From positions 78,657-142,656 of the forward strand of contig DKPP01000008.1 in the NCBI GenBank assembly GCA_002471255.1: 64,000 bases of DNA, given 5' to 3'. The notes under the pieces were generated by a model, which saw only the letters and a list, made by a program, of their open reading frames with translations, was not told where the DNA came from and searched no databases. Within the stretch, counting starts at the first letter, position 1. Each line of letters opens with the position of its first letter. The stretch comes from Akkermansiaceae bacterium UBA7331 (lineage in GTDB: Bacteria; Verrucomicrobiota; Verrucomicrobiia; Verrucomicrobiales; Akkermansiaceae). A program made the position numbers and the translations under genes. This document shows positions 1 through 8,101 of the stretch, piece after piece.

Positions 1-1
1 T

Positions 2-838
2 GTTAATGACTTGCCTCTTAAACTCAGACTGGAGGCGCTTAATTCCATTTTAGATGCTTGCAAAAATAATCAATTGGCTATTCATCATGCTTTTAGGTTT
101 TTCTCCATAGAAAAAGGTGATTCTTTTGAGGTAGCTCCACCAAATATGATCTTGGCATGTAATTATTACGTTCCTAGTATTAACAAGCTGTATAAAAAGG
201 CGAAAACAGTTTTTGCTACAAATGATTATATGTCTAGTGAGCTCGATGATATTCTTTCAGGAAAATTTCGAAGAAACATGATTAACATTGCTTGCCAAGA
301 TCCGGATTCTTTAGGCCAAATTCCATTTTTATCACCCAATAAAGGTTATTGGGCAAGCTTGCCATCGGATAAACAATATTCTTATAACGAGCAGTTAAAA
401 ATCATTGATGATCACGTTCGCTTAATCAATGATTTTCAACAATGTCGGATGAATATTTTAGAAAACAAAATTGATGAGGAAAAAGGTATTATTATGCTCA
501 ATGACTTAATCAATAAAATGAAACGATTAATTCCTCAATTTGAAAATTTGCGACCTTTACCCAATCACGAAGAGCAAGCCTTGCTTATGAAGAAATATAT
601 GGATGAGATTAGTTATGCTTTTTGGAAACGGTCGAAACAAATTCATCAGCTCAAGTTAGCGAAACCTCAAAATGAATTGCTAAATCAGTTGAGAGCCCAA
701 TATGCAAAGCTTGCTTACCCGGACTGTTATTTATCGGAATGGATAGTATCTAAACCACTATCGTTAAAAGAAAGATATGGACCCAAAATGTTAAAATTCT
801 TGGACGATTGTCAAAAATCACTCAATTCATCCCAATAA
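2..838 (+). CDS. Partial tandem-array paralog of unknown function (5' end outside window)
   Basis: I do not recognise this family. It is the first of four related genes. The reading frame is open to the left edge, and the first visible residues (VNDLPLKLRLEALNSILDAC) align with an internal segment of the downstream paralogs (EYLPLEKKLIALNSILDAC). The true start, with a probable signal peptide, therefore lies upstream, and the in-frame TTG at 11 is not the start. Shared family blocks are visible: PPNMILACNYYVPSINKLY, IPFLSPNKGYWASLP, an LRPL element, and YPDCYLSEW followed by KPL near the C terminus. The protein looks mostly helical and charged, with no catalytic motif I can name. By homology to the neighbours it is probably periplasmic or exported. 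It ends with LNSSQ, as does the third copy. Confidence 0.8.
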   Translation, partial: VNDLPLKLRLEALNSILDACKNNQLAIHHAFRFFSIEKGDSFEVAPPNMILACNYYVPSINKLYKKAKTVFATNDYMSSELDDILSGKFRRNMINIACQDPDSLGQIPFLSPNKGYWASLPSDKQYSYNEQLKIIDDHVRLINDFQQCRMNILENKIDEEKGIIMLNDLINKMKRLIPQFENLRPLPNHEEQALLMKKYMDEISYAFWKRSKQIHQLKLAKPQNELLNQLRAQYAKLAYPDCYLSEWIVSKPLSLKERYGPKMLKFLDDCQKSLNSSQ

Positions 839-893
839 AAGAAATTTCATAAAAATATAGAAATTGGCCACACCAAACAGGACCTCATTATGC

Positions 894-923
894 AAGCCGG
901 AAGTGAAGATTCACTTCCTGCTT
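894..923 (+). terminator. Imperfect hairpin after first paralog
   Basis: An inverted repeat pairs AAGCCGGAAGTGAA with TTCACTTCCTGCTT around a 2-nt loop, with one mismatch, followed by a T-rich stretch. It lies between the first and second paralogs and recurs at 2213-2241 in the next spacer. It may be a terminator for the upstream gene. No long U tract is present, so function is uncertain. Confidence 0.5.
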
Positions 924-934
924 GATTCTTCTAT

Positions 935-963
935 TTGAGCAGCGTAAACATTAGCCATATAAC
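935..963 (+). promoter_or_regulatory. Sigma70-like promoter abutting the 973 gene
   Basis: TTGAGC, a 17-nt spacer, then TATAAC at 958-963. Only 9 nt separate the -10 box from the ATG at 973, so the predicted transcript start is 0-3 nt before the start codon. No Shine-Dalgarno sequence is present. The same arrangement is conserved before the other paralogs. Confidence 0.55.
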
Positions 964-972
964 TCAATTAAA

Positions 973-2007
973 ATGAAACATTTCTACAAAATACTACTAT
1001 TCTTCCCTCTGTCTCTTTGCTCTCCAGCAATGGCATCGGAGCAAATTCCTCCCCCTAGTGCTAAGTTGAATGATTTTAAAAATATCTTAGATAATTTTAA
1101 AGACTCGATTACTCAAGATCCTACTAAAACGGCAGAGTTTTTCCTTTCAAATGCTCTTCTGAAAAAAGATTCTGAAGCTGTCTGCCGCATAGTTGAGTAT
1201 TTGCCCTTAGAGAAAAAACTCATAGCACTTAACTCCATTTTAGATGCTTGCGAAGAAAAAAAAATAGGGGTTACTGATGCCGGTAAATTTTTTCAATCCG
1301 AGCCAGCGAATCATTATGTTGTAGTTGCTCCAAACATGCAGTTGGCTTGCAATTATTATGTACCGACAATCAATCGATTGTTCCAAAAGGCTAAAAGAAT
1401 TTTTTCATCAAATGAACACATCAGTCGTGAAATGGAATATATTTTAAATGGTCAATATCGAAAAGACTTGATGACTACTGTTTGTACTAGCCCTTTTTAT
1501 ATAGAAAGCATTCCTTTCTTGTCTCCAAATAAAGGTTTTTGGGCCAGTTTACCATCTAACAAAACTTATTCTTTTGAGGAGCAATCAGCTATGATTAGTC
1601 AATATGCCAAGCATTTAGATTCTACTTTAAAATCGATATTCATAGCTTCTGGAAATGATAAGGAATCAAAATCGGCTATAAAAATAATTAATGAAAACAT
1701 CATAGAGCTGAAGTCATTAGCAAGAAAATTAGAAGATATTCGTCCGATAAATGATCAAAAAACACAAAATCAATTAATTAATCAATACTTGGATGATTTA
1801 TCATATGTCTTTTGTGAAAATAGTTTTGATTGGGCTAAACTAAAATCTACAAAAACTCAACAAACATTGGCGAAACAATTGGAGCCATTGCTTTATCCTG
1901 ACTGCTATTTATTGGAATGGGCAGTCAATGAACCACTTGATTCAGAAGTAAGGAATTGTTTAAAAACAAATAAACTACTAAAAGATAATTTAATAAAACA
2001 GCAATAA
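973..2007 (+). CDS. Secreted tandem-array paralog of unknown function (copy 2)
   Basis: This 344-residue protein has a clear signal peptide: basic N terminus, hydrophobic core LLFFPLSLC, cleavage probably after AMA around residue 21. It is therefore exported, probably to the periplasm or surface. Family blocks in order are DPTKTAEFFLS (about 50-60), CRIVEYLPLEKK, ALNSILDAC, PNMQLACNYYVPTIN, IPFLSPNKGFWASLP, a YSFEEQ element and YPDCYLLEW near residue 310. Cysteines recur at CRI, DAC, LAC and PDC, which may form disulfides. The C-terminal tail (after the NEPL element) diverges from the other copies. No enzyme motif was recognised. The start is the ATG directly behind the promoter at 935-963. 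The DNA for residues of about 43-93 is unusually similar to copy 3. Confidence 0.85.
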   Translation: MKHFYKILLFFPLSLCSPAMASEQIPPPSAKLNDFKNILDNFKDSITQDPTKTAEFFLSNALLKKDSEAVCRIVEYLPLEKKLIALNSILDACEEKKIGVTDAGKFFQSEPANHYVVVAPNMQLACNYYVPTINRLFQKAKRIFSSNEHISREMEYILNGQYRKDLMTTVCTSPFYIESIPFLSPNKGFWASLPSNKTYSFEEQSAMISQYAKHLDSTLKSIFIASGNDKESKSAIKIINENIIELKSLARKLEDIRPINDQKTQNQLINQYLDDLSYVFCENSFDWAKLKSTKTQQTLAKQLEPLLYPDCYLLEWAVNEPLDSEVRNCLKTNKLLKDNLIKQQ

Positions 2008-2020
2008 TAAAGTGACGCAC

Positions 2021-2166
2021 TCAAGGAGCTAGTACATCTCCGGTATTTGCACTAGAATAGTCGGAATCACTTCCGCTGTCTGAAAAGGAAAGATGCAGTC
2101 CTAAAGTGAAAGCATTAATAGAAGAGCACAAAAAATCACTCAATTCATTCCAACAAGACAGCTTCT
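2021..2166 (+). pseudogene. Decayed 3' remnant of another array paralog
   Basis: The spacer between copies 2 and 3 contains a degraded copy of the family's 3' end. Read in one frame from about 2069 it gives LPLSEKERCSPKVKALIEEH, then KKSLNSF, closely matching the C terminus of copy 3 (LPLSEEERYGPKMKKLAEEY, KKTLNSS). Upstream, 2021-2068 still aligns at the DNA level with the YPD-to-EW coding segment but carries indels and an in-frame stop. The equivalent of the family stop codon has been changed (CAATAA to CAACAA). It looks like the leftover of a fifth gene deleted by recombination. Confidence 0.7.
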
Positions 2167-2212
2167 ATAAAACTATAGGCACTGGTTGTCTCTAAACCGA
2201 ACCTCATCATAC

Positions 2213-2241
2213 AAGCCGGAAGTGAATCTCATTTCCGGCTT
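2213..2241 (+). terminator. Hairpin in spacer before copy 3
   Basis: AAGCCGGAAGTGA pairs with TCATTTCCGGCTT around a 3-nt loop, with a single G-T wobble, followed by a T-rich segment. It is the counterpart of the hairpin at 894-923. Base changes between the two copies largely keep the pairing, suggesting the structure is maintained. Confidence 0.55.
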
Positions 2242-2253
2242 GATTTCTCTATT

Positions 2254-2281
2254 TTGGTAGTGTAAATATTAGCGACATAAC
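2254..2281 (+). promoter_or_regulatory. Promoter abutting the 2291 gene
   Basis: TTGGTA, a 16-nt spacer, then CATAAC at 2276-2281, 9 nt before the ATG. It is homologous to the promoter at 935-963 and again implies an almost leaderless message. Confidence 0.5.
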
Positions 2282-2290
2282 TCCATTAAA

Positions 2291-3346
2291 ATGAGATATC
2301 ACTACCAAATAATATTGTTATTCCCTCTATTTCTTTGCTCTCAGGCCATGGCAACGGAGCAAGTTCTCCCCGAGATGACCGAGTTAAATGTATATCAAAG
2401 CAATTCAGAGAGCTTTAAAAACTCAATTACTCAAGATCCTACTAAAACGGCAGAGTTTTTCCTTTCGAATCCAGTTCTGAAAAAAGATTCTGAGGCTGCC
2501 TGTAGAATTGTTGAATATTTACCCTTAGAGAAAAAACTCATAGCACTTAATTCCATTTTAGATGCTTGTGCATCGGGAAAATTATCAATAATACAATCAT
2601 TTGATTTTTTTGAGCCTCTTTATACGGATTCTTATCAAGTCGCACCACCTAATATGCAGATGGCTTGTAATTATTATGTTCCTGCGATTAATAAACTTTA
2701 TCAAAAAGCGGCGAAAATCTTTGATAAAGATGAAAAAATCAAACAAAAACTCGATGCTATTTTATCAGGAAGATCTCGAAAAAAAATTATTCAAGATTCT
2801 TTATTGAGCTCATGGTATATGGGACCAGTCCCTTTTTTGTCTCCAAATAAAGGCTACTGGGCAAGTTTGCCCGCCGACAAGCACTATTCGTTTGAAGAAC
2901 AATGCCAATTAATTGATCAGCATGTCAAATTGGTCGACCAAGCATATGAGAGCCTGTTATCACTATTGAAAGGTCAAGTAAATGAGGATGAGGGCATTAA
3001 ACTTTACAAACTCAAATTAGAACAACTCAAAAAGCACTGCTTGGAATTTGAAAAACTTCGCCCTTTGAAAGATACCTCTAAACAATATGAACTACTCATT
3101 AAATATATGGATGAGTTATCTTATTCGTTGATATTTAATATGAAAGCGTTAAGGCCAATTGCTGATAAAAGGCAAAAAAATGAGTTGTTCGATCAATTAA
3201 GGTTTCAAATGATTGATTTGCTATATCCGGATTCTTATCTTTTAGAATGGTCTGCAGCACTTCCTTTATCCGAAGAAGAAAGATATGGTCCTAAAATGAA
3301 GAAATTAGCAGAAGAGTACAAAAAAACTCTCAATTCATCCCAATAA
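2291..3346 (+). CDS. Secreted tandem-array paralog of unknown function (copy 3)
   Basis: A 351-residue member of the same family. The signal peptide (MRYHYQIILLFPLFLCSQ, then AMA around residue 21) closely matches that of copy 2. The conserved blocks follow in order: DPTKTAEFFLS, CRIVEYLPLEKK, ALNSILDAC, PPNMQMACNYYVPAIN, VPFLSPNKGYWASLP, YSFEEQ, LRPLKD and YPDSYLLEW. The block cysteine before LLEW is serine here, so that cysteine is not absolutely required in the family. The C terminus is highly charged. Function is unknown; an exported helical protein is all the sequence supports. Confidence 0.85.
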   Translation: MRYHYQIILLFPLFLCSQAMATEQVLPEMTELNVYQSNSESFKNSITQDPTKTAEFFLSNPVLKKDSEAACRIVEYLPLEKKLIALNSILDACASGKLSIIQSFDFFEPLYTDSYQVAPPNMQMACNYYVPAINKLYQKAAKIFDKDEKIKQKLDAILSGRSRKKIIQDSLLSSWYMGPVPFLSPNKGYWASLPADKHYSFEEQCQLIDQHVKLVDQAYESLLSLLKGQVNEDEGIKLYKLKLEQLKKHCLEFEKLRPLKDTSKQYELLIKYMDELSYSLIFNMKALRPIADKRQKNELFDQLRFQMIDLLYPDSYLLEWSAALPLSEEERYGPKMKKLAEEYKKTLNSSQ

Positions 3347-3396
3347 GATAGCTTTTATCAAAACGCAAACAATTACTTTCGGCTTGCTTTTTATGT

Positions 3397-3425
3397 TTTA
3401 GCGATGATAGCCTCATTAATATAAC
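3397..3425 (+). promoter_or_regulatory. Promoter abutting the 3429 gene
   Basis: TTTAGC, a 17-nt spacer, then TATAAC at 3420-3425, with only three T residues before the ATG. Transcription would start at or inside the start codon, so either the message is leaderless or the effective start is slightly different. Confidence 0.45.
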
Positions 3426-3428
3426 TTT

Positions 3429-4487
3429 ATGAAAATAAAACACATAATTACTCTCTTAATTTGTGCAAGTAGTACTGTGTATATTGGCGCACCTATAGCA
3501 TTAGGTGAAACAACATCTGAAACCATTTCTGTTCATGATAAAATCATTCAGGATCATTTTTTATGCTTACAGGCATTTAAAGAAAAGGTCATAGCTGACC
3601 CCGATAAGACAGCAGATTTTTTGCTTTCTTTGGATGATTGGCAAAAGAAGCAGCCACTTGCATGTAGAATTATTGAATATCTTCCTCTAGATAAAAAAAT
3701 TCCGGCACTTCATTCTCTTTTAATTGCTTGCAAAGACGGCAAAATAGAGCCGCAATTGGTAGCGCCCTTTTTTGATTCAGAAGAAAGTGATTATTATAAG
3801 GACCTACCTCCTAATATGCAAATGGCTTACCATCATTATGTACCGGACATCAATAATTTGTACCAAACAGCAAAAATAACGTTTGCCGGTAATAAGGAGC
3901 TTGAGGCTAAGTTTGAAGATATTCTATCAGGTGAGTACCGCCATAGAAATATGGCCGATTGCTGTATTATTCGTTTGCCATTAAGAAGTATTCCTTTTAT
4001 TGCTCCTCATAAAGGCTATTGGGCTAGTCTGCCTATGGAAAAATCTTATTCATATGATGAACAGGTCCGGCTTATTCAAGAATACGCCAAGGCACTAGAT
4101 AAAGTTTATTTGGTAGTATTAGATCTTGCCCATAATAGAATTGCTAAAGAACAAGGAATAAAACTCTTAAACGAATCTATTGATCAGCTGGAAATGCCTA
4201 AACAGGCTTTACAAAAGCTTCGTCCAATTAAAAACGACGCTGATCAGGCAAATTTACTTTTGACTTATCTTGATGAATTAACAGTAATTTTTTTAAAACG
4301 TATATATGAATTGAATGCGACGTCTCAAAACGAGGAATTGGAAAAACTTTTTAGAAAACTGAATTTTAAAATGTTAACTTATCCCGATTGCTACCTTTTG
4401 GAATGGATTATGTCACAGCCTTTGCAAAAAGAAGGCGGTCCCAAATTAAAACAGCTCGCTAAAGAAAAAGCTGAACAGAAAAAGTAG
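3429..4487 (+). CDS. Secreted tandem-array paralog of unknown function (copy 4)
   Basis: The most divergent of the four copies, 352 residues. The signal peptide is MKIKHIITLLICASSTVYIG with cleavage probably near residue 27. Family blocks remain: DPDKTADFLLS, CRIIEYLPLDKKIPALHSLL, PPNMQMAYHHYVPDIN (cysteine replaced by tyrosine), IPFIAPHKGYWASLP, YSYDEQ and YPDCYLLEW. It ends in a lysine-rich tail. Its divergence from copies 2 and 3 suggests an older duplication. No known domain was recognised. It is the last gene of the array; the next gene is an ABC ATPase with its own promoter. Confidence 0.85.
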   Translation: MKIKHIITLLICASSTVYIGAPIALGETTSETISVHDKIIQDHFLCLQAFKEKVIADPDKTADFLLSLDDWQKKQPLACRIIEYLPLDKKIPALHSLLIACKDGKIEPQLVAPFFDSEESDYYKDLPPNMQMAYHHYVPDINNLYQTAKITFAGNKELEAKFEDILSGEYRHRNMADCCIIRLPLRSIPFIAPHKGYWASLPMEKSYSYDEQVRLIQEYAKALDKVYLVVLDLAHNRIAKEQGIKLLNESIDQLEMPKQALQKLRPIKNDADQANLLLTYLDELTVIFLKRIYELNATSQNEELEKLFRKLNFKMLTYPDCYLLEWIMSQPLQKEGGPKLKQLAKEKAEQKK

Positions 4488-4682
4488 GAATTATCATTTT
4501 TAATGATCGTTGATACTCCCTCTACCAAATTGCTCAAAATCAATTATATTAGAGCTAGTTCTTCCAGTTAGGGTAATGAACGAGCCTTTTAAAAAAATCG
4601 AGAAACACATACAACCACTTGATTTGACACAGTCCCCCTAAAAATAAAGCACTGACAGAATTATCTTGAGGCTCGCTAGCTT

Positions 4683-4710
4683 TTGAGTAGAATCATCGCG
4701 TTACTATAGT
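4683..4710 (+). promoter_or_regulatory. Promoter of the Gld-like ABC operon
   Basis: TTGAGT, a 16-nt spacer, then TATAGT at 4705-4710, four nucleotides before the ATG at 4715. The preceding 4488-4680 spacer contains no gene I can identify. Confidence 0.45.
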
Positions 4711-4714
4711 TCCC

Positions 4715-5650
4715 ATGATTGAAGCAAAGCAACTTTCAAAAAAATTTGGCCGATTCCAAGCGGTTAAAAATGCATCTTTTACTATCAATAAAGGTGATAT
4801 TGTCGGGTTTTTAGGACCTAATGGTGCCGGCAAGACCACTACGTTGCGAATGCTCACCGGTTATTTACCACCGACATCAGGCACAGCGGTCATTGCCGGT
4901 CATGATGTACTTAAAGATCCTATGGGAGCTAGAAAATGTCTTGGATATTTGCCTGAGCATGTACCTCTTTATGATGAACAACGAGTAACGGAATATTTAA
5001 AGTTCCGAGCCAGACTTAAAGGCATCCCTTCAAAGGAAATTTGGAACAATGTTGCCAGAGTTTTGGAAATCTGCGACTTGGAGCCTGTACGCCGCAAAAT
5101 GATTCGTACTTTATCCAAGGGCTATCGTCAGCGCGTCGGCTTAGCTGATGCGTTATTGGGCAAACCGGATATTCTCATCCTTGATGAACCGACCAATGGT
5201 CTTGACCCGAACCAAATTCGTCAAATGCGTGAGCGAATCAAGGCATTGACGGTTGACCACACGATTATTCTTTCTACCCACATTTTAAGTGAAGTGGAAA
5301 TGATGTGTAATAAGGTAGTTATTATTGACCAAGGTGTTATTAAAGCTGCCGATACTCCGGAAAATTTAACTTCCAACTTACGTGCCGCCGGTAAAATCGC
5401 CATTGAGTTCAAAGGTGATTTAGACAAAGTGGTAGAACAATTTAATGAATTGGAACATGTTAAGAAAGTCATTCACGATTCGACCACCGAAGATGGATGG
5501 CACTTTTTAACAATCCGAGCCGAGGCAGGAACCGATACCAGAGAACGCCTCATTGAAATTTTAACAGGACTCAATTGCAAGGTGAGACATATTCATCGCC
5601 ACATCCCTACTCTTGAGGAAGTCTTTGTAGAAATGACCCGTAAAGACTAA
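4715..5650 (+). CDS. gldA: GldA-type ABC transporter ATP-binding protein
   Basis: A 311-residue cytoplasmic ATPase subunit. Walker A is GPNGAGKTT (about residues 34-42), the ABC signature is LSKGYRQRVGLADAL (about 134), Walker B is LILDEPTNGLDP (about 156) and the switch histidine lies in STHILSE. The C-terminal extension of about 90 residues is typical of the ABC-2/drug-export and GldA class. It is followed by a matching ABC-2 permease, a GldG-like accessory protein and a DUF4340 protein, the arrangement known from gliding Bacteroidetes and from many non-gliding Verrucomicrobia. Here the substrate is unknown, so the symbol refers to family, not to gliding. Confidence 0.85.
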   Translation: MIEAKQLSKKFGRFQAVKNASFTINKGDIVGFLGPNGAGKTTTLRMLTGYLPPTSGTAVIAGHDVLKDPMGARKCLGYLPEHVPLYDEQRVTEYLKFRARLKGIPSKEIWNNVARVLEICDLEPVRRKMIRTLSKGYRQRVGLADALLGKPDILILDEPTNGLDPNQIRQMRERIKALTVDHTIILSTHILSEVEMMCNKVVIIDQGVIKAADTPENLTSNLRAAGKIAIEFKGDLDKVVEQFNELEHVKKVIHDSTTEDGWHFLTIRAEAGTDTRERLIEILTGLNCKVRHIHRHIPTLEEVFVEMTRKD

Positions 5651-5680
5651 TCGTCTATCCATTTTACCTTATCTGAATTT

Positions 5681-6463
5681 ATGTCGGCTATTTATACTAT
5701 TTTCAAAAAAGAGATTCGCAGTTTCTTTCTTACCCCGTATGGTTGGGTGATTTTAGCCTTTGTGCTCGCTTTACAAGGCTTATCCTTATCAGCCACGCTC
5801 AAAATCTTTCAAACAGCACCCCAACAAGAGGGCATTTTGTTTTTCATCGTGCACTCTCAAATGTTTTGGTTCTACTTCCTCTTCATCTTCCCTCTCATCA
5901 CGATGAGATCACTAGCTGAAGAAGAAAAAACAGGCACTCTGGAATCACTATTGACCGCGCCGGTTAAAACTTGGCAGGTTGTCATGGGTAAATATCTCGC
6001 GGCATACGCATTTTTTATCGTCCTTTGGTTGCCACTTCTTCTTTATCCATTCGTAGGCGATATGGCCAATTGGTATGTCGAGGCGAACTATAATTATGAT
6101 CCGGGAATGATGCTTTCCTATCGCTTTGCGGATTGGTTCGGCACCTTGAGTATTATTTTCCTAATGGGTGCGTGGTTCACAGCATTAGGCATTTTTGCCT
6201 CTTCTTTAACAGGTAGTCAGATTATTGCCGGCATCACGACAATCGGCCTTTTGGTATTCATCTTCTTCTTAGGCTTAGTTCCGATTTTATGGGGTGAGTT
6301 CCCTGCCTCTGCTATTTTCCACTATCTTTCTTGCACGGAGAACTTAGATAAATTCTCATCCGGCTTAGTCGATTCGAGACCATTTGTCCTATACATTTCG
6401 ATGACGGTTTTGACCTTGGCAGTTACGGTACGCACCATTGATTACAGACGCTGGAAACACTAA
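5681..6463 (+). CDS. gldF: GldF-like ABC-2 permease
   Basis: A 260-residue inner-membrane permease with about six hydrophobic segments. An N-terminal cytoplasmic start (IFKKEIRSFFLTPYGW) is followed by a first membrane helix and the ABC-2 hallmark region LITMRSLAEEEKTGTLESLL (about residues 80-100), then further helices ending with RTIDYRRW. This order is characteristic of ABC-2 permeases of the gliding-associated type. It lies 30 bp after the ATPase gene and must form the transporter with it. The start is the first ATG, without a Shine-Dalgarno sequence. Confidence 0.85.
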   Translation: MSAIYTIFKKEIRSFFLTPYGWVILAFVLALQGLSLSATLKIFQTAPQQEGILFFIVHSQMFWFYFLFIFPLITMRSLAEEEKTGTLESLLTAPVKTWQVVMGKYLAAYAFFIVLWLPLLLYPFVGDMANWYVEANYNYDPGMMLSYRFADWFGTLSIIFLMGAWFTALGIFASSLTGSQIIAGITTIGLLVFIFFLGLVPILWGEFPASAIFHYLSCTENLDKFSSGLVDSRPFVLYISMTVLTLAVTVRTIDYRRWKH

Positions 6464-6499
6464 GACTTTCTTTATTCACTTTTACCGATTTTCTCCATC

Positions 6500-8071
6500 A
6501 TGAGCGATACATATACTGAATCAACTCAACTCGATCCCAACGAAAACCCCCAAGAGCCTGCAAAAAAGGTGAGGGCCCCTTGGATGACTTGGGTGAATCT
6601 TTTCCTTTTAACCATTATTGTCATTTGTTGTAACTATGTAGGGTGTCAAGAATACTACCGTCGTGATTTGACGGAAGATCAGCGATACGATATTTCTCAG
6701 CAAAGTATCAACTTAATCCAATCTGACTTGATTCAGAAAAGAGAGACCCCTATCAAAATCACATTTGCCTTCTTACGAACAACGCAGAACTACACTCGTA
6801 TGCGTTCTTTGTTGGAAGAATACGAACGCCTTTCGAATGGTAAAATCAAAGTTGAATTCTTTGACCCACTTCGCCAGCCGAATAAGGCACGAGAAGTAGC
6901 CTTGATTTATGGTATCGAGTTTAAGAAAAATCAGGTAATCATTGATGCTCGCCCCGATACAAGCCGTGGTTTAGATACATTTGAAGGCAACCAACAAGAA
7001 GCTGCCTCGGTGCGTATACTTGATGGTAACAACTTCGTCGTGTATGGCCCGGGTCCTGATGGTAAAACACAAAAAGCGGTCGCTTTACAAATCGAAGATT
7101 TGATGACTGCCAATATTTACGGTGCCGCTACCGGATTACCAAAAATTGTTTATGTTATTGCCGATAAGAGTAATTTCAGCAATGAAAACTTAAACGATAA
7201 TAATTCGATCTTCCAAACGCTGAATCGCATTTGTCGATCACTAAACTTGCAATTGGTACCGATCAATTTATCAGGTTTATCAAAAATTCCTGATAATGCA
7301 GCATCAGTCATGCTCATTGGGCCAAAATACGATATTACTCCACAGGAAAGTGAAGTATTGGAAGAATATTGGAACCGACCAAATTCGGGCATGTTGGTCA
7401 TGCTAGATCCACAAGCAGATGAGCCAAAACAACTTTATAGATTTTTAAGATCTCAAGGTTTAAGACCTCAAAATGACCGAGTGATGCTTAAAGACCGCAA
7501 AAACTCGGTATTTGAAATCAATGCAATTTTTGCACAAGGTCTAAATTGTACTAAAGAATTTTGGAATAGCAGCACCGGTTTGGAAGGTCAAAGCATCTCC
7601 TTAGTAGCCGATACGGATAACAATGCGTTAGCTTATCGCCGCATCGAGACTTACCCTCTATTGGTCACTACACCAGAGTTTTATGGTGAAACCAAATACA
7701 CTCAATTCCCTGTCCAATTTGATGAAAATGAAGATAACCCGGGACCTTTATGCATTGGTCTGGCTATCGTAAAAGGCAACAACAATGATATCAACTTGGC
7801 TAAAGAAACGGGGCGCATGGCTTTGTTAGGTAATGTTGACATCTTGCAGCCTAAGAGCATTAAACCAGAGCAACGTGATTTCTTACGTAGCTTGACCGCA
7901 TGGATGACGGATCGAGAAGAATTAAGTGGCATCGGCGCAAGACATGATTTGACTGTTAAAATCAATCTTGATCCAAAAGCCCTATCCTTTGTGGAGTTTA
8001 TCACCACATTAGGCTTCCCTATCCTAGCATTACTCATTGCATTGCTCATTTGGAACAATCGTCGCCACTAA
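6500..8071 (+). CDS. gldG: GldG-like ABC transporter auxiliary protein
   Basis: A 523-residue membrane-anchored accessory subunit. An acidic, proline-rich cytoplasmic tail of about 28 residues precedes a membrane helix (WVNLFLLTIIVIC) and the family hallmark YRRDLTEDQRYDISQQSI. A large extracytoplasmic domain follows (an ABC_transp_aux-type fold is expected here), and a C-terminal helix (GFPILALLIALLIW) ends in NNRRH. This two-anchor architecture matches GldG-type proteins. The gene lies 36 bp after the permease and 30 bp before the DUF4340 gene, so the four are probably one operon. The role is presumably substrate handling or coupling in the periplasm. Confidence 0.8.
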   Translation: MSDTYTESTQLDPNENPQEPAKKVRAPWMTWVNLFLLTIIVICCNYVGCQEYYRRDLTEDQRYDISQQSINLIQSDLIQKRETPIKITFAFLRTTQNYTRMRSLLEEYERLSNGKIKVEFFDPLRQPNKAREVALIYGIEFKKNQVIIDARPDTSRGLDTFEGNQQEAASVRILDGNNFVVYGPGPDGKTQKAVALQIEDLMTANIYGAATGLPKIVYVIADKSNFSNENLNDNNSIFQTLNRICRSLNLQLVPINLSGLSKIPDNAASVMLIGPKYDITPQESEVLEEYWNRPNSGMLVMLDPQADEPKQLYRFLRSQGLRPQNDRVMLKDRKNSVFEINAIFAQGLNCTKEFWNSSTGLEGQSISLVADTDNNALAYRRIETYPLLVTTPEFYGETKYTQFPVQFDENEDNPGPLCIGLAIVKGNNNDINLAKETGRMALLGNVDILQPKSIKPEQRDFLRSLTAWMTDREELSGIGARHDLTVKINLDPKALSFVEFITTLGFPILALLIALLIWNNRRH

Positions 8072-8101
8072 GGATATTTTAACCTGAGACCGAATAGCAT
8101 C

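Noticed and set aside
4575..4680. 7-bp inverted repeat CGAGCCT/AGGCTCG separated by about 80 nt before the Gld operon
   Set aside because: The arms are short and far apart; this is expected by chance.
7702..8058. Antisense ORF opposite gldG
   Set aside because: It lies fully within a well-supported gene in a frame without family similarity.
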